The translations under genes and the position numbers were made by a program. Below the pieces are notes generated by a model. It saw only the letters and a program-made list of their open reading frames with translations, was not told the origin of the DNA and did not search any database. DNA of 64,000 nt from Pseudomonas neuropathica (lineage in GTDB: Bacteria > Pseudomonadota > Gammaproteobacteria > Pseudomonadales > Pseudomonadaceae). Each line of letters starts with the position of its first letter. Within the stretch, counting starts at the first letter, position 1. Below, one piece after another: positions 44,772 through 53,988 of the stretch. The stretch covers positions 62,001 through 126,000 of the forward strand of contig NZ_JACOPX010000014.1 in assembly GCF_015461835.1 (NCBI RefSeq). Direction: 5' to 3'.

Positions 44772-47270
44772 TTACAGCAAATTAGCTGTGGGCAGGCGAC
44801 ATACCAGTGAAGCTCGCTCGTAATTCAGCGCCTTGTCCCGCTCGGCCAGTGCATACAACGCCTCGCAGCGCTGGCCTTGCCAATTGATCGTGAGCGTCCC
44901 GGTGTCGTTTTCCACCAGCGCCAGTGCCTTGCCGCTCGGGTCGGAGATTGCCAGTTGCTTACCCGCGCCATCTTCAAGCGACGCGCCGAAGGGAATCGGC
45001 TGGTGCTGCGCATCGAACAAGGCAAATTGCACACGGCGACCGGTCTTGCTCGCATAGCGCGCCAGCACCACTGCACCGCGGCGCGGCACCACTTGCCGGG
45101 TCGCGTTATCGATTTCTATATCGGCGCCCAGATCGCTGGTGTCGAGGTTGATCCAGTTGACCCGGTAGGGTTGTGCGTTGGGCACCACGGCATAGCCGTT
45201 ACGCCCGGTTTTCGCCCCGGAGAAGCTGCCGATTTTCACCCCAGACACTCCTTCGACCTGCGCCAGCGCAAACGTCTCGCCCACGGTTTGGCCCAGATTG
45301 ATCCCGCCGCCGTGGCCGACGATCGAACCTGCCAGATTGAGGTTCTGCGAATTGTAGCCGCGCCCCTGGCTGTAACCGGCGCTGATATCCATCACCGATG
45401 TCCGCGTGCTGATATTGGCCGAACCGCTGCTGCCACCAGTGCTGCTGTTGCCGCCTTGCACCGAGTAATAGGTGTCGCTGTCTTCGGTCAGGTAGCCGTT
45501 GATTCCGACCTGAGTGCTGTCCGTAGCTTTCTGTGTGCTCGCGGAAACAAAGGCGCGGGGCGCGCGCGGTTTTGAACCCAGCGGGAAAGACAGTGACAGG
45601 TTGACCAAGGTGTCGTTGTTCGCCGGCCCATAGTTGCCGACGTCCTTGGTGTAGGTCGCGCCGAGGTTGTAGCTGACATCGCCCCAATAGTTGCTGTAAC
45701 CCGCCGACAGGCTTTGCGAACCGCCGCGTCCCCAATAACGCTGGTCACTGGCGTTGAGGTAAACGCTGCCAAATTGCTGGTTACGCCCCAGGCTCTGGTT
45801 GATGGTCAGGTCGGTGCGGGTTTTCGAGTTGCCCGTGCGTTTTTCGCCCTCGTGGCTCAGTTCCTCGACGTGGTCGGTGAGAGTGCGATAGCCCTCGGTC
45901 GAGTAGCGATAGGCGGCGAGGGTGAAGCTGGTGTCGGTGCCGGTAAATGTCTTGGCGTACAACGCCCGCAAACTGTTGCCCTTGACCACTTGGCCAAAGG
46001 TGCGGCTGGCGGAATGCGTCACGTCAAGTGACACGGCACCGATCGGCGTATTACGCCCCGCGCCCACGGACACCGCCTGAAAATTCTCGGTCGCCTGCAC
46101 GCCGACGATGCCGGACAAGTTGCTGCTGATGCCATAGCCCAGCGTGCTGCTGACGAATTGCGGTGACTGCTGGTCATCGCTGTTGCTGTTGTAGCGGCCA
46201 GCCGAGACGCTGTACTTCAACTGCCCCTGACGCACCATGATCGGCAGGCTGGAAAACGCCTGCACGGTCACCCGGCGCTGACCGTCGGCCTCGATAATCG
46301 TCACTTCCAGATCGCCGTTGGAACCACTCGGATAGATGTCGCTGATTTCGAACGGCCCCGGCGGCACGTTGGCGCTGTAGAGCATGTAGTTGTTCTGACG
46401 AATTTCCACGGTCGCACTGGACTGCGCAATCCCGCGAATCACTGGCGCATAGCCGCGCTCGCTGTCGGCGCGCATGCCGTCATCGGAAGCCAGTTTCAGG
46501 CCGCGATAGCGCACGCTGTCGAACAGGTCGGCGTCGGAGAAAATATCGCCGGCACTGAACTGGCCTTTCAACGCGGTCAGGTCATGTTGCAGGTAGCTGC
46601 GGTTGCTTTTGAAGGTGCTCGGCTGGCCGGTGCTGCTGTTGAAGTTGGACTCGTTGCGCAAGCGCCAGCCGCCCAGATTGATGCCGTTGCGCAAGCCGAC
46701 GTTATTGGAAATCGTGTTGGCGGTCTGCGTGCTGTTACGGTTGCTGCTCAGCTGATAGTTGATGAATGCAGCAGGCACGCCTTCGTCCCACAGTTCCGGG
46801 TCAACGTAACCACGTCGGCCTCGTTCCATGGCGCTTTGCGGCACGCTGACCAGCAGGCGCAGGCGCGGCACGTCGTAACGCACGCTGGCATGTTCGATCA
46901 ATGCCGGCAGGTCGAGGCAGGCGTTCGGATCGTCAGCATCAAGTTTGCCGCTGGCCTGCAACTTGGCGATGTCGACGCCCAACTGCTGGACCATTTCCAG
47001 GGTCAGGCAGGCCTGGATCTTGCCGTTGCCGGGGGGGCGACGGAAGTCGATGTCGCGACGCCCGACCAGCGTGTCGTTGCTGTACAGGTCAACCCGGTAG
47101 TTGCCGGGGAGGACGCTGTTGCTGGCGAGCAGCGATTGCACATCGACGGTCGACGCGGCACCTTGCAGAAACGACGTGTTGAACTGTTCATCGCCGTCAG
47201 CCTGGCACGCCGTGCTGATAGCCGAGGCGATCAACAACGATGCCAGGCCGTCGCGTTTGAGTAAAAACAT
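44772..47270 (-). CDS. Cup-type fimbrial usher
   Basis: An 832-residue usher. Signal peptide, then the N-terminal domain (FNTSFLQGAASTVDVQSLLASNSVLPGNYRVDLYSNDTLVGRRDIDFR). The plug/barrel region has YAPVIRGIAQSSATVEIRQNNYMLYSANVPPGPFEISDIYPSGSNGDLEVTIIEADGQ. The C-terminal Ig domains include VVLARYASKTGRRVQFALFDAQHQPIPFGASLEDG. It resembles P. aeruginosa Cup ushers, not the Csu usher at 13552. GGAGGTGAT-like sequence precedes the start. Third gene of subunit-chaperone-usher on the minus strand, after the regulator block. Confidence 0.93.
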   Translation of the reverse strand: MFLLKRDGLASLLIASAISTACQADGDEQFNTSFLQGAASTVDVQSLLASNSVLPGNYRVDLYSNDTLVGRRDIDFRRPPGNGKIQACLTLEMVQQLGVDIAKLQASGKLDADDPNACLDLPALIEHASVRYDVPRLRLLVSVPQSAMERGRRGYVDPELWDEGVPAAFINYQLSSNRNSTQTANTISNNVGLRNGINLGGWRLRNESNFNSSTGQPSTFKSNRSYLQHDLTALKGQFSAGDIFSDADLFDSVRYRGLKLASDDGMRADSERGYAPVIRGIAQSSATVEIRQNNYMLYSANVPPGPFEISDIYPSGSNGDLEVTIIEADGQRRVTVQAFSSLPIMVRQGQLKYSVSAGRYNSNSDDQQSPQFVSSTLGYGISSNLSGIVGVQATENFQAVSVGAGRNTPIGAVSLDVTHSASRTFGQVVKGNSLRALYAKTFTGTDTSFTLAAYRYSTEGYRTLTDHVEELSHEGEKRTGNSKTRTDLTINQSLGRNQQFGSVYLNASDQRYWGRGGSQSLSAGYSNYWGDVSYNLGATYTKDVGNYGPANNDTLVNLSLSFPLGSKPRAPRAFVSASTQKATDSTQVGINGYLTEDSDTYYSVQGGNSSTGGSSGSANISTRTSVMDISAGYSQGRGYNSQNLNLAGSIVGHGGGINLGQTVGETFALAQVEGVSGVKIGSFSGAKTGRNGYAVVPNAQPYRVNWINLDTSDLGADIEIDNATRQVVPRRGAVVLARYASKTGRRVQFALFDAQHQPIPFGASLEDGAGKQLAISDPSGKALALVENDTGTLTINWQGQRCEALYALAERDKALNYERASLVCRLPTANLL

Positions 47271-47354
47271 GCAGGAACCCTATATCACCTCCGATACGAA
47301 CTAACGGAGCGAAGAGAAATACAGTGAAAGTGTGCGATCAGAGCGATTCGCGAG

Positions 47355-48104
47355 TTATGGCGTTTCTTTCTTTGGACTGGCGCTGGTTTCGGCACTGTTG
47401 GAAAGTTGCGCGGTAAAACGATCTTGTGCGCCATAGTCATTAATGCTGCTGAACAACAAAGTTGCCGCATTAGTCGAGTGAAGTTGTTTGAGGGCGAACT
47501 CTTTACGCTCGCCGGGGGCGATCATCATCGAATCAAACGGGTGCTCGCTAAGTGCGCCGGATTGCAGGGTGATATCGGCGATGGACACGTGATACAGGCC
47601 TGGGTTGTTCACCACCAGCACGCTTTTGCCGGCGCGCTCGGCCAGGCGCCAGGTCAACTCGCTTGGTGCCAGGTAGGCGTTGTTTTTCAGGCCAGCCGGG
47701 CGGAAGAACACCTTGATACGCTGGCGCACGGCAAGTTGCAGGGTGTTCTGGGTCTTCGCGTTCTGCGGGATTTCCTGCACGTTGAGCCAGACCACCGATT
47801 CGCGGTCGCTCGGCATGCCGGTGCCTTCGTAGATGACCCGCAGTATTTGCTGTTCGTCGCCGCTGACGCGCACCAACGGCGGCGTAACCGCAAACGGCAC
47901 GGAAGCGGATTCGCTGGCGTCGGTGTCGATCCACGACTGGACCAGGACATCTGCACCGCTGTTACGTACGGTGATGCCGGCTTCCTTGTGCTGGCCGTCG
48001 AAGACCAGACGGGTGCTGCTCAAGGAAATGCCGGCCGTGGCCTGATTGACCACGAACAGGCCCAGCAGGCCCGCGCAAAAGGACAATGAGTGACGATAAA
48101 ACAT
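47355..48104 (-). CDS. Cup-type fimbrial chaperone
   Basis: A 249-residue PapD-family chaperone. A signal peptide ends NQATAG. The N-terminal domain begins ISLSSTRLVFDGQHKEAGITVRNSGADVLVQSWIDTD and contains VVWLNVQEIPQNAKTQNTLQLAVRQRIKVFFRPAGL, the conserved subunit-binding edge strand and LNVxxIP motif. The ATG at 48104 is preferred over one 30 nt upstream. A GC-rich hairpin lies just upstream between it and the subunit gene. Confidence 0.93.
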   Translation of the reverse strand: MFYRHSLSFCAGLLGLFVVNQATAGISLSSTRLVFDGQHKEAGITVRNSGADVLVQSWIDTDASESASVPFAVTPPLVRVSGDEQQILRVIYEGTGMPSDRESVVWLNVQEIPQNAKTQNTLQLAVRQRIKVFFRPAGLKNNAYLAPSELTWRLAERAGKSVLVVNNPGLYHVSIADITLQSGALSEHPFDSMMIAPGERKEFALKQLHSTNAATLLFSSINDYGAQDRFTAQLSNSAETSASPKKETP

Positions 48105-48133
48105 GATGGTTACCGCGCAAGTGATTGAAAGCA

Positions 48134-48151
48134 CGGGGCCGCGTGGCCCCG
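48134..48151 (-). terminator. GC hairpin between subunit and chaperone genes (attenuator candidate)
   Basis: A perfect stem CGGGGCC/GGCCCCG with a 4-nt loop lies 25 nt after the subunit stop. It has only a short T-rich tail on the minus strand (TGCTTTC). Such partial terminators in fimbrial operons keep the subunit more abundant than chaperone and usher. Confidence 0.55.
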
Positions 48152-48176
48152 CACCGGGCTCGAGTATTCGCGCGGG

Positions 48177-48767
48177 TTATTCGTATTGCAGGGTGAACGG
48201 CAGGGTGGCGTCGCCGCGACCGGCAACCACGGTTGCAACGTCAGCAGTGGTGACGTAGGCAGCCGAGAATTTCAGCGTGGTGTTGCTGTCCTGCAGGGTG
48301 TTTTCGATCTTCGCCGCAGCGGGCGAACTCAGGTCGATCAACGCACCGTTGGAATCGAGCAAGGCAATACCGACGTTCTTGGCCGCGCCCAGACCGTCAA
48401 TCAGCTTCAGCACTTTGGTCCCGGCAACGATGCCCGAACCTGCGCCCTTGGTCGGTTCGAAGATCATGGCGACCTTGGTCCCGGCATTGCAGTTGATCTT
48501 CATGTCGAAGTTCTCGGCGCTCAAAGTGCCGTTGCCTTTGGGTGCCGTGGCGGTGCCCATGTCCTTGATCGACACTTCGCCCATGGCGACCGAAATGGTT
48601 TTATTGCTGCCGGCGCCTTCTACGGAGCAGGCGTCATTGTTGATGGTGCCGGTGAAGTTGATGGTGCCGCTGCCGGCTTTGGTTGGCACGACCGGGTCAG
48701 CGGCCAGGACGTTACCTGCGGCAGCGAACATCGAAAGGGCGAGAAGTGTTTGGGACAACTTTTTCAT
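48177..48767 (-). CDS. Cup-type major fimbrial subunit
   Basis: A 196-residue pilin with a signal peptide (MKKLSQTLLALSMFAAAGNVLAA). The pilin fold follows: INFTGTINNDACSVEGAGSNKTISVAMGEVSIKDMG and MKINCNAGTKVAMIFEP carry the conserved cysteine pair, and the last strand ends TLPFTLQYE. The ATG at 48767 gives the signal peptide. It is the first gene of the fimbrial operon. The RcsB-like box and -10 like TTTATT upstream suggest direct control by the adjacent regulator. Confidence 0.92.
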   Translation of the reverse strand: MKKLSQTLLALSMFAAAGNVLAADPVVPTKAGSGTINFTGTINNDACSVEGAGSNKTISVAMGEVSIKDMGTATAPKGNGTLSAENFDMKINCNAGTKVAMIFEPTKGAGSGIVAGTKVLKLIDGLGAAKNVGIALLDSNGALIDLSSPAAAKIENTLQDSNTTLKFSAAYVTTADVATVVAGRGDATLPFTLQYE

Positions 48768-48825
48768 GTTGCTTTTTCCATTGGTGGGGTTAAAGCAACA
48801 CAATAAAGCGCGGTTTACCAATGGA

Positions 48826-48842
48826 ACATCAGACGATTCCTA
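48826..48842 (-). promoter_or_regulatory. RcsB-box-like motif upstream of the major subunit
   Basis: Minus-strand TAGGAATCGTCTGATGT, 58 nt before the subunit start. Near-identical copies lie before the adhesin (57867) and first sensor (56809). The core resembles enterobacterial RcsB/RcsAB boxes (TAAGAAT...); the RcsB-like regulator is encoded next door. Confidence 0.7.
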
Positions 48843-48876
48843 GATGTGCGGAAGTTTCAGTTCAATATCCGTTTGA

Positions 48877-49524
48877 TTAGTTGAACAAGTTGCGCTCGAT
48901 GCAATAAGTCAATAACTCCTGATCACTGCTGACTTCCAGTTTGCGCATTGCCGATATTTTTTGCGTACTGATGGTTTTAGCACTTCTGTTCAAGTGACGG
49001 GCAATGTCGTTGACGCCTTGGCCCTGAACGAACAAACGCAGAATTTCATGCTCCTTGGGCGACAACCGGGAAAAGCGTTCATCCAGATCAGCGCCGTCGT
49101 TCACTACGGATGTCGGCGCGGGTGCCTGCCAGCGCACCGGGTTGCCTTTGGCAATGGCTTTGAGTGCGGTCTCGATTTCGTCGTGCAACTGGTTTTTCTG
49201 AATGACTGCCAGCACGCCCAGCTCCTGCAGGCGCGTCAGAATCAATGGATTGGAAATCATCGTCAGTACCAGCACTCGAACCTTGGGAAAGTGCCTTATC
49301 AGGTACTCCACCAGTTTCAGGCCGTCACCGTAGGTCGAATCGGCAGGCATGTTGAAGTCGGTGATCAACAGATCTACAGGCTTAGTCTCCAGCAGCTTGA
49401 TCAGCTCATCGGAGCCAACGGCTTCGCCCACCACGCGAAAGCGTTGGTCACGCTCAACCAGTTCCCGTACCCCCAGCAGAACGATGGGATGATCATCGGC
49501 AATGACAACGTTGAAGGTTTCCAT
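48877..49524 (-). CDS. LuxR/NarL-type response regulator (RcsB/RocA-like)
   Basis: A 215-residue regulator. The receiver domain (residues 1-125) has acidic D10-D11 and phosphoacceptor D56 in DLLITDFNMP, the same position as in RcsB. A LuxR helix-turn-helix occupies residues 148-210 (LSPKEHEILRLFVQGQGVNDIARHLNRSAKTISTQKISAMRKLEV). The ATG at 49524 fits; an in-frame TTG 39 nt earlier overlaps the sensor gene. Gene order fits RcsB of the P. aeruginosa cupD locus, which activates fimbrial genes. The sensor at 49547 is the probable partner. Confidence 0.9.
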   Translation of the reverse strand: METFNVVIADDHPIVLLGVRELVERDQRFRVVGEAVGSDELIKLLETKPVDLLITDFNMPADSTYGDGLKLVEYLIRHFPKVRVLVLTMISNPLILTRLQELGVLAVIQKNQLHDEIETALKAIAKGNPVRWQAPAPTSVVNDGADLDERFSRLSPKEHEILRLFVQGQGVNDIARHLNRSAKTISTQKISAMRKLEVSSDQELLTYCIERNLFN

Positions 49525-49546
49525 GAGTGATTTATCCAGAGTGAAG

Positions 49547-52500
49547 TTATTCGAGGGAGTCAAGCAGATCTTGCAGCCGCGTCAGATTTTGTCGCACCGC
49601 CACGGCCAGAGCGGGCGTCACGGCCATGCCGGTCAAGCGACATTCCAGTTCGACAAACGCGCTGGCCAAGGCGTTGATCTGCACTGCCCCTAGCGCCCCC
49701 GCCATGCTGTGCAGTTGCTGCGCCACGCTGTTGGCGTCGGCGGCATCCAGTGCCGTCAGGGTGGTCTGAATATCCTGGCGCAGGGTGGTGACAAACAACT
49801 CGCGCATTTTTGCAGATAGCGACGGCGGGGTATCGATAACGGGTACCACAGTGATTTTGCAATGTTGCTCAAGTTGCGTGCGCAGGGTAGCGAGGTTCAG
49901 CGGCTTGACCATCCACGCGTTCATGCCGACGGCGGCGCAGCGTTCGCCTTCTTCGCGCAGGGCGTTGGCGGTGACGCCGATGATCGGCAGCGTGGCGTCC
50001 TGTTGGCGCACCGCTTCGGCCAGTCGGTAGCCGTTCATCACCGGCATGTTGACGTCGGTCAGCAGCAGGTCGAAGCGGCCGGGCGCCCACTGCGCCAGGG
50101 CTTGTTCGCCATTCGCGGCGACGACCACCGAGCAGCCCAGAGCCTCCAGTTGTTCCTTGATGATCGCCGCGTTGATCACGTTGTCTTCGGCCACCAGCAC
50201 CTGCAGATTCAGTGGGCGGGTCTTTGCCTGCAATGCGGTTGGGCGCTGCGCATTGGCGCCGTGTTGTGCCAGATAAATCGCCCAGGCAATCGCGCGCACA
50301 TCGTCGGCATCGACCGCCCAGTCGGGGCCATTCAGTTGCGCCGGATTTGGGCCGCCCGACAAAGCGAGGATCCGTGGCCCGCTCCAGTGCGGAGCGTTGT
50401 CGAGAGGCGTGAGGTCCACCAGCAGCGCCGAGAGTGGCGGCATCTCGGTCGTCACCAAGCGGCAATCCAGACCAAAACGGTTGAGCCAGGCCATCAGGTG
50501 CAGCGCCAGTTCGCTGATCGGTGCGCGTACATAAACGGCGGGGCTGCCGGCCACGAAGGCGGGGCAGTCGGCCAAACTGCCCGGCCTGTTCTCCAGCGTG
50601 AGTTGCAGGGTAAAACTGCTGCCCAGTCCCGGTTCGCTGACCACGCTCAACTGGCCGTCCATCAACTCGCACAGCCATTTGCAAATGGCCAGGCCCAGAC
50701 CCGCGCCGGCCTGACTGTCGGCATCGTTGACCTGATAGAACGGGTCGAACAATTGCTGTTGCTGCGCCGGGGAAATTCCCACCCCCGAGTCGCTGACCTG
50801 CCATTGCACTTGGGCGCTGCCAGCGGCGTTTTGCAACACTCGCACGCGCAGCACCACGCGACCGTTGTCGGTGAACTTGATCGCGTTGCTCAGCAGGTTG
50901 TTGAGGATCTGGCGGATGCGCAACGGGTCACCGCGCAGTTGATCCGGCAAGCCCGAATCGATGCAGGCATACAGTTGCAGGCCTTTGGCGCGGGCAAATG
51001 CGCTGTAAGTACGCACGACATCTTCAGTCAGCTCCAGCGGGCAGAAGTCCTCAAGCTCGAGGGTCATTTGCCCGGCCTCGATCTTCGACACATCCAGCAC
51101 ATCGCTGATCAGCTTGAACAGGCTGGCGGATGAACGCTGGATGGTGTCCAGATAATCCTGCTGGCGCGGGGCGAGCGGTGTCAGACCGAGCAATTCGAGG
51201 GTGCCCAGCACGCCGTAGAGCGGCGTGCGAATTTCATGGCTCATGGTGGCGAGGAAGCGGCTCTTGGCCTGGTTGGCCGAGTCGGCGGCCTGGCGGGCTT
51301 CTTCCAGGGCGGCGGCGTCTTCGATATGCCGGGTCACGTCATGCAACGCACACAACCAGGCATCCTGGCCTTGATAGCGCGTCGAGACGAAAGCCAGATG
51401 CAGATGACGCCCGTCGATTTCCAGATCGGCATGGCCGGACTCGCTGTGTGACTTGAGCAGGCTCATCAAACGGCTGCTGTCGTGCCATTGCTGGGCGCGC
51501 TGGTTTTCCAGGAGCACGTGGTGATCGCTGCGGCGAATCACACAGAGGCCGGTCGGTGCGGTGTCGATCACCGCCCGGCTGAAGGCCTCGCTTTCGGCAA
51601 TGCTCGCGTGCGCACTTTGCGCGGGGATGATCACCCGAGCGGTGTACCAGCGATTGATGACCCGACCGCAACCGAGCAGAGCCAGCACCACGGCCACCAG
51701 GCACAGCAATGGCCACAGCGCGTAACTGAGAAAACTGCGCAGGCTGATGACGTAGATCGCGGTCCAGTGCTGTGCGCCGGGGCTGCTCAGCTTGAACACC
51801 AGACCGTCACGGTCGAAATTTATCCCTTCATCCAGTACCTGATCGGATCTCTGTGCGCCGGTCAAGACCACTCCGGCCGGGGTGATCAAGGTGAAGTCGT
51901 CGTAAATCGACCACTCCATCAATCGCTCGATGTTGTTGACCTGAGACAGTTTCAGCAACGTGCCGACCACTACCCAGGAATCGGCTCCCTCAATGGTAAG
52001 CGTTGGCTGGAGCAGATTGATCCTGACGTAGGCCAGCAGCGTCGGTGTTGACTCGCTGTCCTGAGTGGGCGGGTAGGGCACCCAATGCACTTGATGATCC
52101 GGGACTGATGACGGCTGCTCGCGTGCATGCTGGTTCACCTGGCTCATCACTTGAGCAAACGCGCCGATCTGCATCGGGCCGGCACCGCGCAAGCGTCCGG
52201 CGGAGGGCACGGCCACGTCGAAATTGTCGGGGCCATTGAGCAGGATCACTTGCGGCGACTGATAGTGCGACGCCGCCCAGAACGCGCTGTAGTAGGCGGC
52301 CAGATAACTGCCCAGCGCGAAAACCTTGGGGTATTGGTCGGCGGCGATTCTGTTCGGATCGATCTTTACACTGAACGGCAGTGAAAACGGCAAGCCGCGA
52401 CCTTCATAGATATTCGGGCCTTCATCGGGCAGCAGCTTTTGCGAATAGGTGGGCAACACCACCAAAGGGAAATATCGACCCTTGGTACTGGCTTGCGAGA

Positions 52501-52714
52501 TATCGCGCAGAAACACTTCCTGCTCGTGGATGTTCTCCATCAATCGGGCGAAGTGAAACTGCAGGGTGTCGCGTTGCTCTTCGAGCATGCGCAGCACCCC
52601 CACATAGCTGATGCCCAACAGCAGCAACACCAGTGCGCCGAGCAGCAGCAGACTTTTGTTCAAACGCAGCGAACTGCTGGCCAGTTTGTCCAGAAATGCA
52701 TTGGTATGCGGCAT
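49547..52714 (-). CDS. Hybrid sensor kinase with REC and Hpt (RcsC/RocS-like)
   Basis: A 1055-residue membrane kinase. Two membrane helices (about residues 21-41 and 320-345) flank a periplasmic sensing domain. A PAS-like segment follows, then HisKA (FLATMSHEIRTPLYGVLGTLELLG), HATPase (NNLLSNAIKFTDNGRV, DSGVGIS, GAGLGLAICKWL), a receiver (VLVAEDNVINAAIIKEQLEALGCSVVVAANGEQA...LLLTDVNMP) and a C-terminal Hpt domain (QQLHSMAGALGAVQINALASAF). The full phosphorelay H-D-H is present. It lies 22 nt upstream of the LuxR-type regulator gene. The ATG at 52714 is preferred over a TTG overlapping the EAL gene. Confidence 0.93.
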   Translation of the reverse strand: MPHTNAFLDKLASSSLRLNKSLLLLGALVLLLLGISYVGVLRMLEEQRDTLQFHFARLMENIHEQEVFLRDISQASTKGRYFPLVVLPTYSQKLLPDEGPNIYEGRGLPFSLPFSVKIDPNRIAADQYPKVFALGSYLAAYYSAFWAASHYQSPQVILLNGPDNFDVAVPSAGRLRGAGPMQIGAFAQVMSQVNQHAREQPSSVPDHQVHWVPYPPTQDSESTPTLLAYVRINLLQPTLTIEGADSWVVVGTLLKLSQVNNIERLMEWSIYDDFTLITPAGVVLTGAQRSDQVLDEGINFDRDGLVFKLSSPGAQHWTAIYVISLRSFLSYALWPLLCLVAVVLALLGCGRVINRWYTARVIIPAQSAHASIAESEAFSRAVIDTAPTGLCVIRRSDHHVLLENQRAQQWHDSSRLMSLLKSHSESGHADLEIDGRHLHLAFVSTRYQGQDAWLCALHDVTRHIEDAAALEEARQAADSANQAKSRFLATMSHEIRTPLYGVLGTLELLGLTPLAPRQQDYLDTIQRSSASLFKLISDVLDVSKIEAGQMTLELEDFCPLELTEDVVRTYSAFARAKGLQLYACIDSGLPDQLRGDPLRIRQILNNLLSNAIKFTDNGRVVLRVRVLQNAAGSAQVQWQVSDSGVGISPAQQQQLFDPFYQVNDADSQAGAGLGLAICKWLCELMDGQLSVVSEPGLGSSFTLQLTLENRPGSLADCPAFVAGSPAVYVRAPISELALHLMAWLNRFGLDCRLVTTEMPPLSALLVDLTPLDNAPHWSGPRILALSGGPNPAQLNGPDWAVDADDVRAIAWAIYLAQHGANAQRPTALQAKTRPLNLQVLVAEDNVINAAIIKEQLEALGCSVVVAANGEQALAQWAPGRFDLLLTDVNMPVMNGYRLAEAVRQQDATLPIIGVTANALREEGERCAAVGMNAWMVKPLNLATLRTQLEQHCKITVVPVIDTPPSLSAKMRELFVTTLRQDIQTTLTALDAADANSVAQQLHSMAGALGAVQINALASAFVELECRLTGMAVTPALAVAVRQNLTRLQDLLDSLE

Positions 52715-52800
52715 TACAGCGCCTGACCAGCGGAGATGGGGCAGCCTTGGGACACAGTGACCTCGGTAGCGAGCGACGTTCAACAACAGCCACGTGCCGT

Positions 52801-53988
52801 TCAATAGACATTCGCCGGCCCGTCGTGGGTCAGCAAGTGCTGGAACTGATCGGCAGAAACGGCGTGGGAGATCAGGAAACCCTGAACCTGAGTGCAGTCG
52901 ATTTTACGCAACAGAGCAAGTTCTTGTGCGGTTTCTACACCTTCGGCCACCACCGTCAGGCCCAATTGGCGACCGAGGCTGACAATGCTGGTCAGCGCCT
53001 GCGCGAGTTCGGCGTTGGCGTTGCAGCCTTGCACTAGCGCGCGATCGATTTTCAGTTCGGTGAACGGCGCCGACACCAGGTTCATGTACGAGCTGTAGCC
53101 CTTGCCGAAATCGTCCTGCGACAGGCCAAAACCCTTGATCCGCAGACGGCACGCGCCGGCGTAGAAATTGCTGATGTCATCGGGCACCGAGCACTCCATC
53201 AATTCGAAACAGATTCGCGCGGGCAGGCCTTGATGAGCAAGCACGAAGGCGAGGATGCGGTCGGGCAGGTCGTGGCTGTTGAGCAAATGCGTGGGCAGGT
53301 TGACCGAGACCGGAATGTCATAGCCCTGTTCGCGCCAGATGGCTTGGGCGGCGATCGCCTGTTTCAGCACGCACCAGAGCAACGGCTCCTCGAGACCGAA
53401 CGCAATCAACGCTGGCAAAAATACCCCGGGCAACAGCGTGCCATGTTCAGGATGATTCCAGCGTACCAGCGCTTCGGCGGCGACGATCCGGCCATTGTTC
53501 AAAGCCTTCTTCGGTTGAAACCAGGCTTGCAGTTCACCGTTGTCGAGGGCGTTGCAGATACTCTGGCGATCGATGCCGGGATGGCTCGCCGCCGGGACGC
53601 TCTGGCGCAGCGCCTGCAATTGATCGATCAGGCAACGCAGGGCGGCAGCATTCACCGGTTTCGAAATCAGCCCGATGACTTTCACCTGCAGGTTGCTCGC
53701 CACCAGGCTCGCGCCCATCAGCATGCGCCGTGAGGCGGCGCTCATGATCGCCAGCGCCGGACGCGAACGTTGCGCGGCGAGGCCCTGAATAAATTGCACA
53801 CCGTCCATGCCCGGCATCAGCAGGTCGGTGAGCACCAGATCGAAGTCGCGTTGTTTCAGGCAATCCAGTGCTTCTTCGCCGTCCTTGGCACAGGCCAGAT
53901 CGAAGTCGCCCAACTCGCTGAACAGGTTCTGCAAGTACAGATGCTGGAAGGGGTGATCTTCGACAATCAGAATGCTACAGGGCTTCAT
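52801..53988 (-). CDS. Response regulator with EAL c-di-GMP phosphodiesterase domain (PvrR/RocR-like)
   Basis: A 395-residue REC-EAL protein. The receiver (residues 1-125) has phosphoacceptor Asp in DLVLTDLLMPGMDG. The EAL domain (150-390) has EALVRW, NLPTHLL, ELMECSV, DDFGKGYSSYMN, KIDRALV and AEGVET, so the metal- and c-di-GMP-binding residues appear intact and it should be active. In P. aeruginosa PvrR opposes RcsB on cupD by lowering c-di-GMP or competing for phosphoryl flow. It overlaps the upstream sensor by 14 nt. Confidence 0.93.
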   Translation of the reverse strand: MKPCSILIVEDHPFQHLYLQNLFSELGDFDLACAKDGEEALDCLKQRDFDLVLTDLLMPGMDGVQFIQGLAAQRSRPALAIMSAASRRMLMGASLVASNLQVKVIGLISKPVNAAALRCLIDQLQALRQSVPAASHPGIDRQSICNALDNGELQAWFQPKKALNNGRIVAAEALVRWNHPEHGTLLPGVFLPALIAFGLEEPLLWCVLKQAIAAQAIWREQGYDIPVSVNLPTHLLNSHDLPDRILAFVLAHQGLPARICFELMECSVPDDISNFYAGACRLRIKGFGLSQDDFGKGYSSYMNLVSAPFTELKIDRALVQGCNANAELAQALTSIVSLGRQLGLTVVAEGVETAQELALLRKIDCTQVQGFLISHAVSADQFQHLLTHDGPANVY

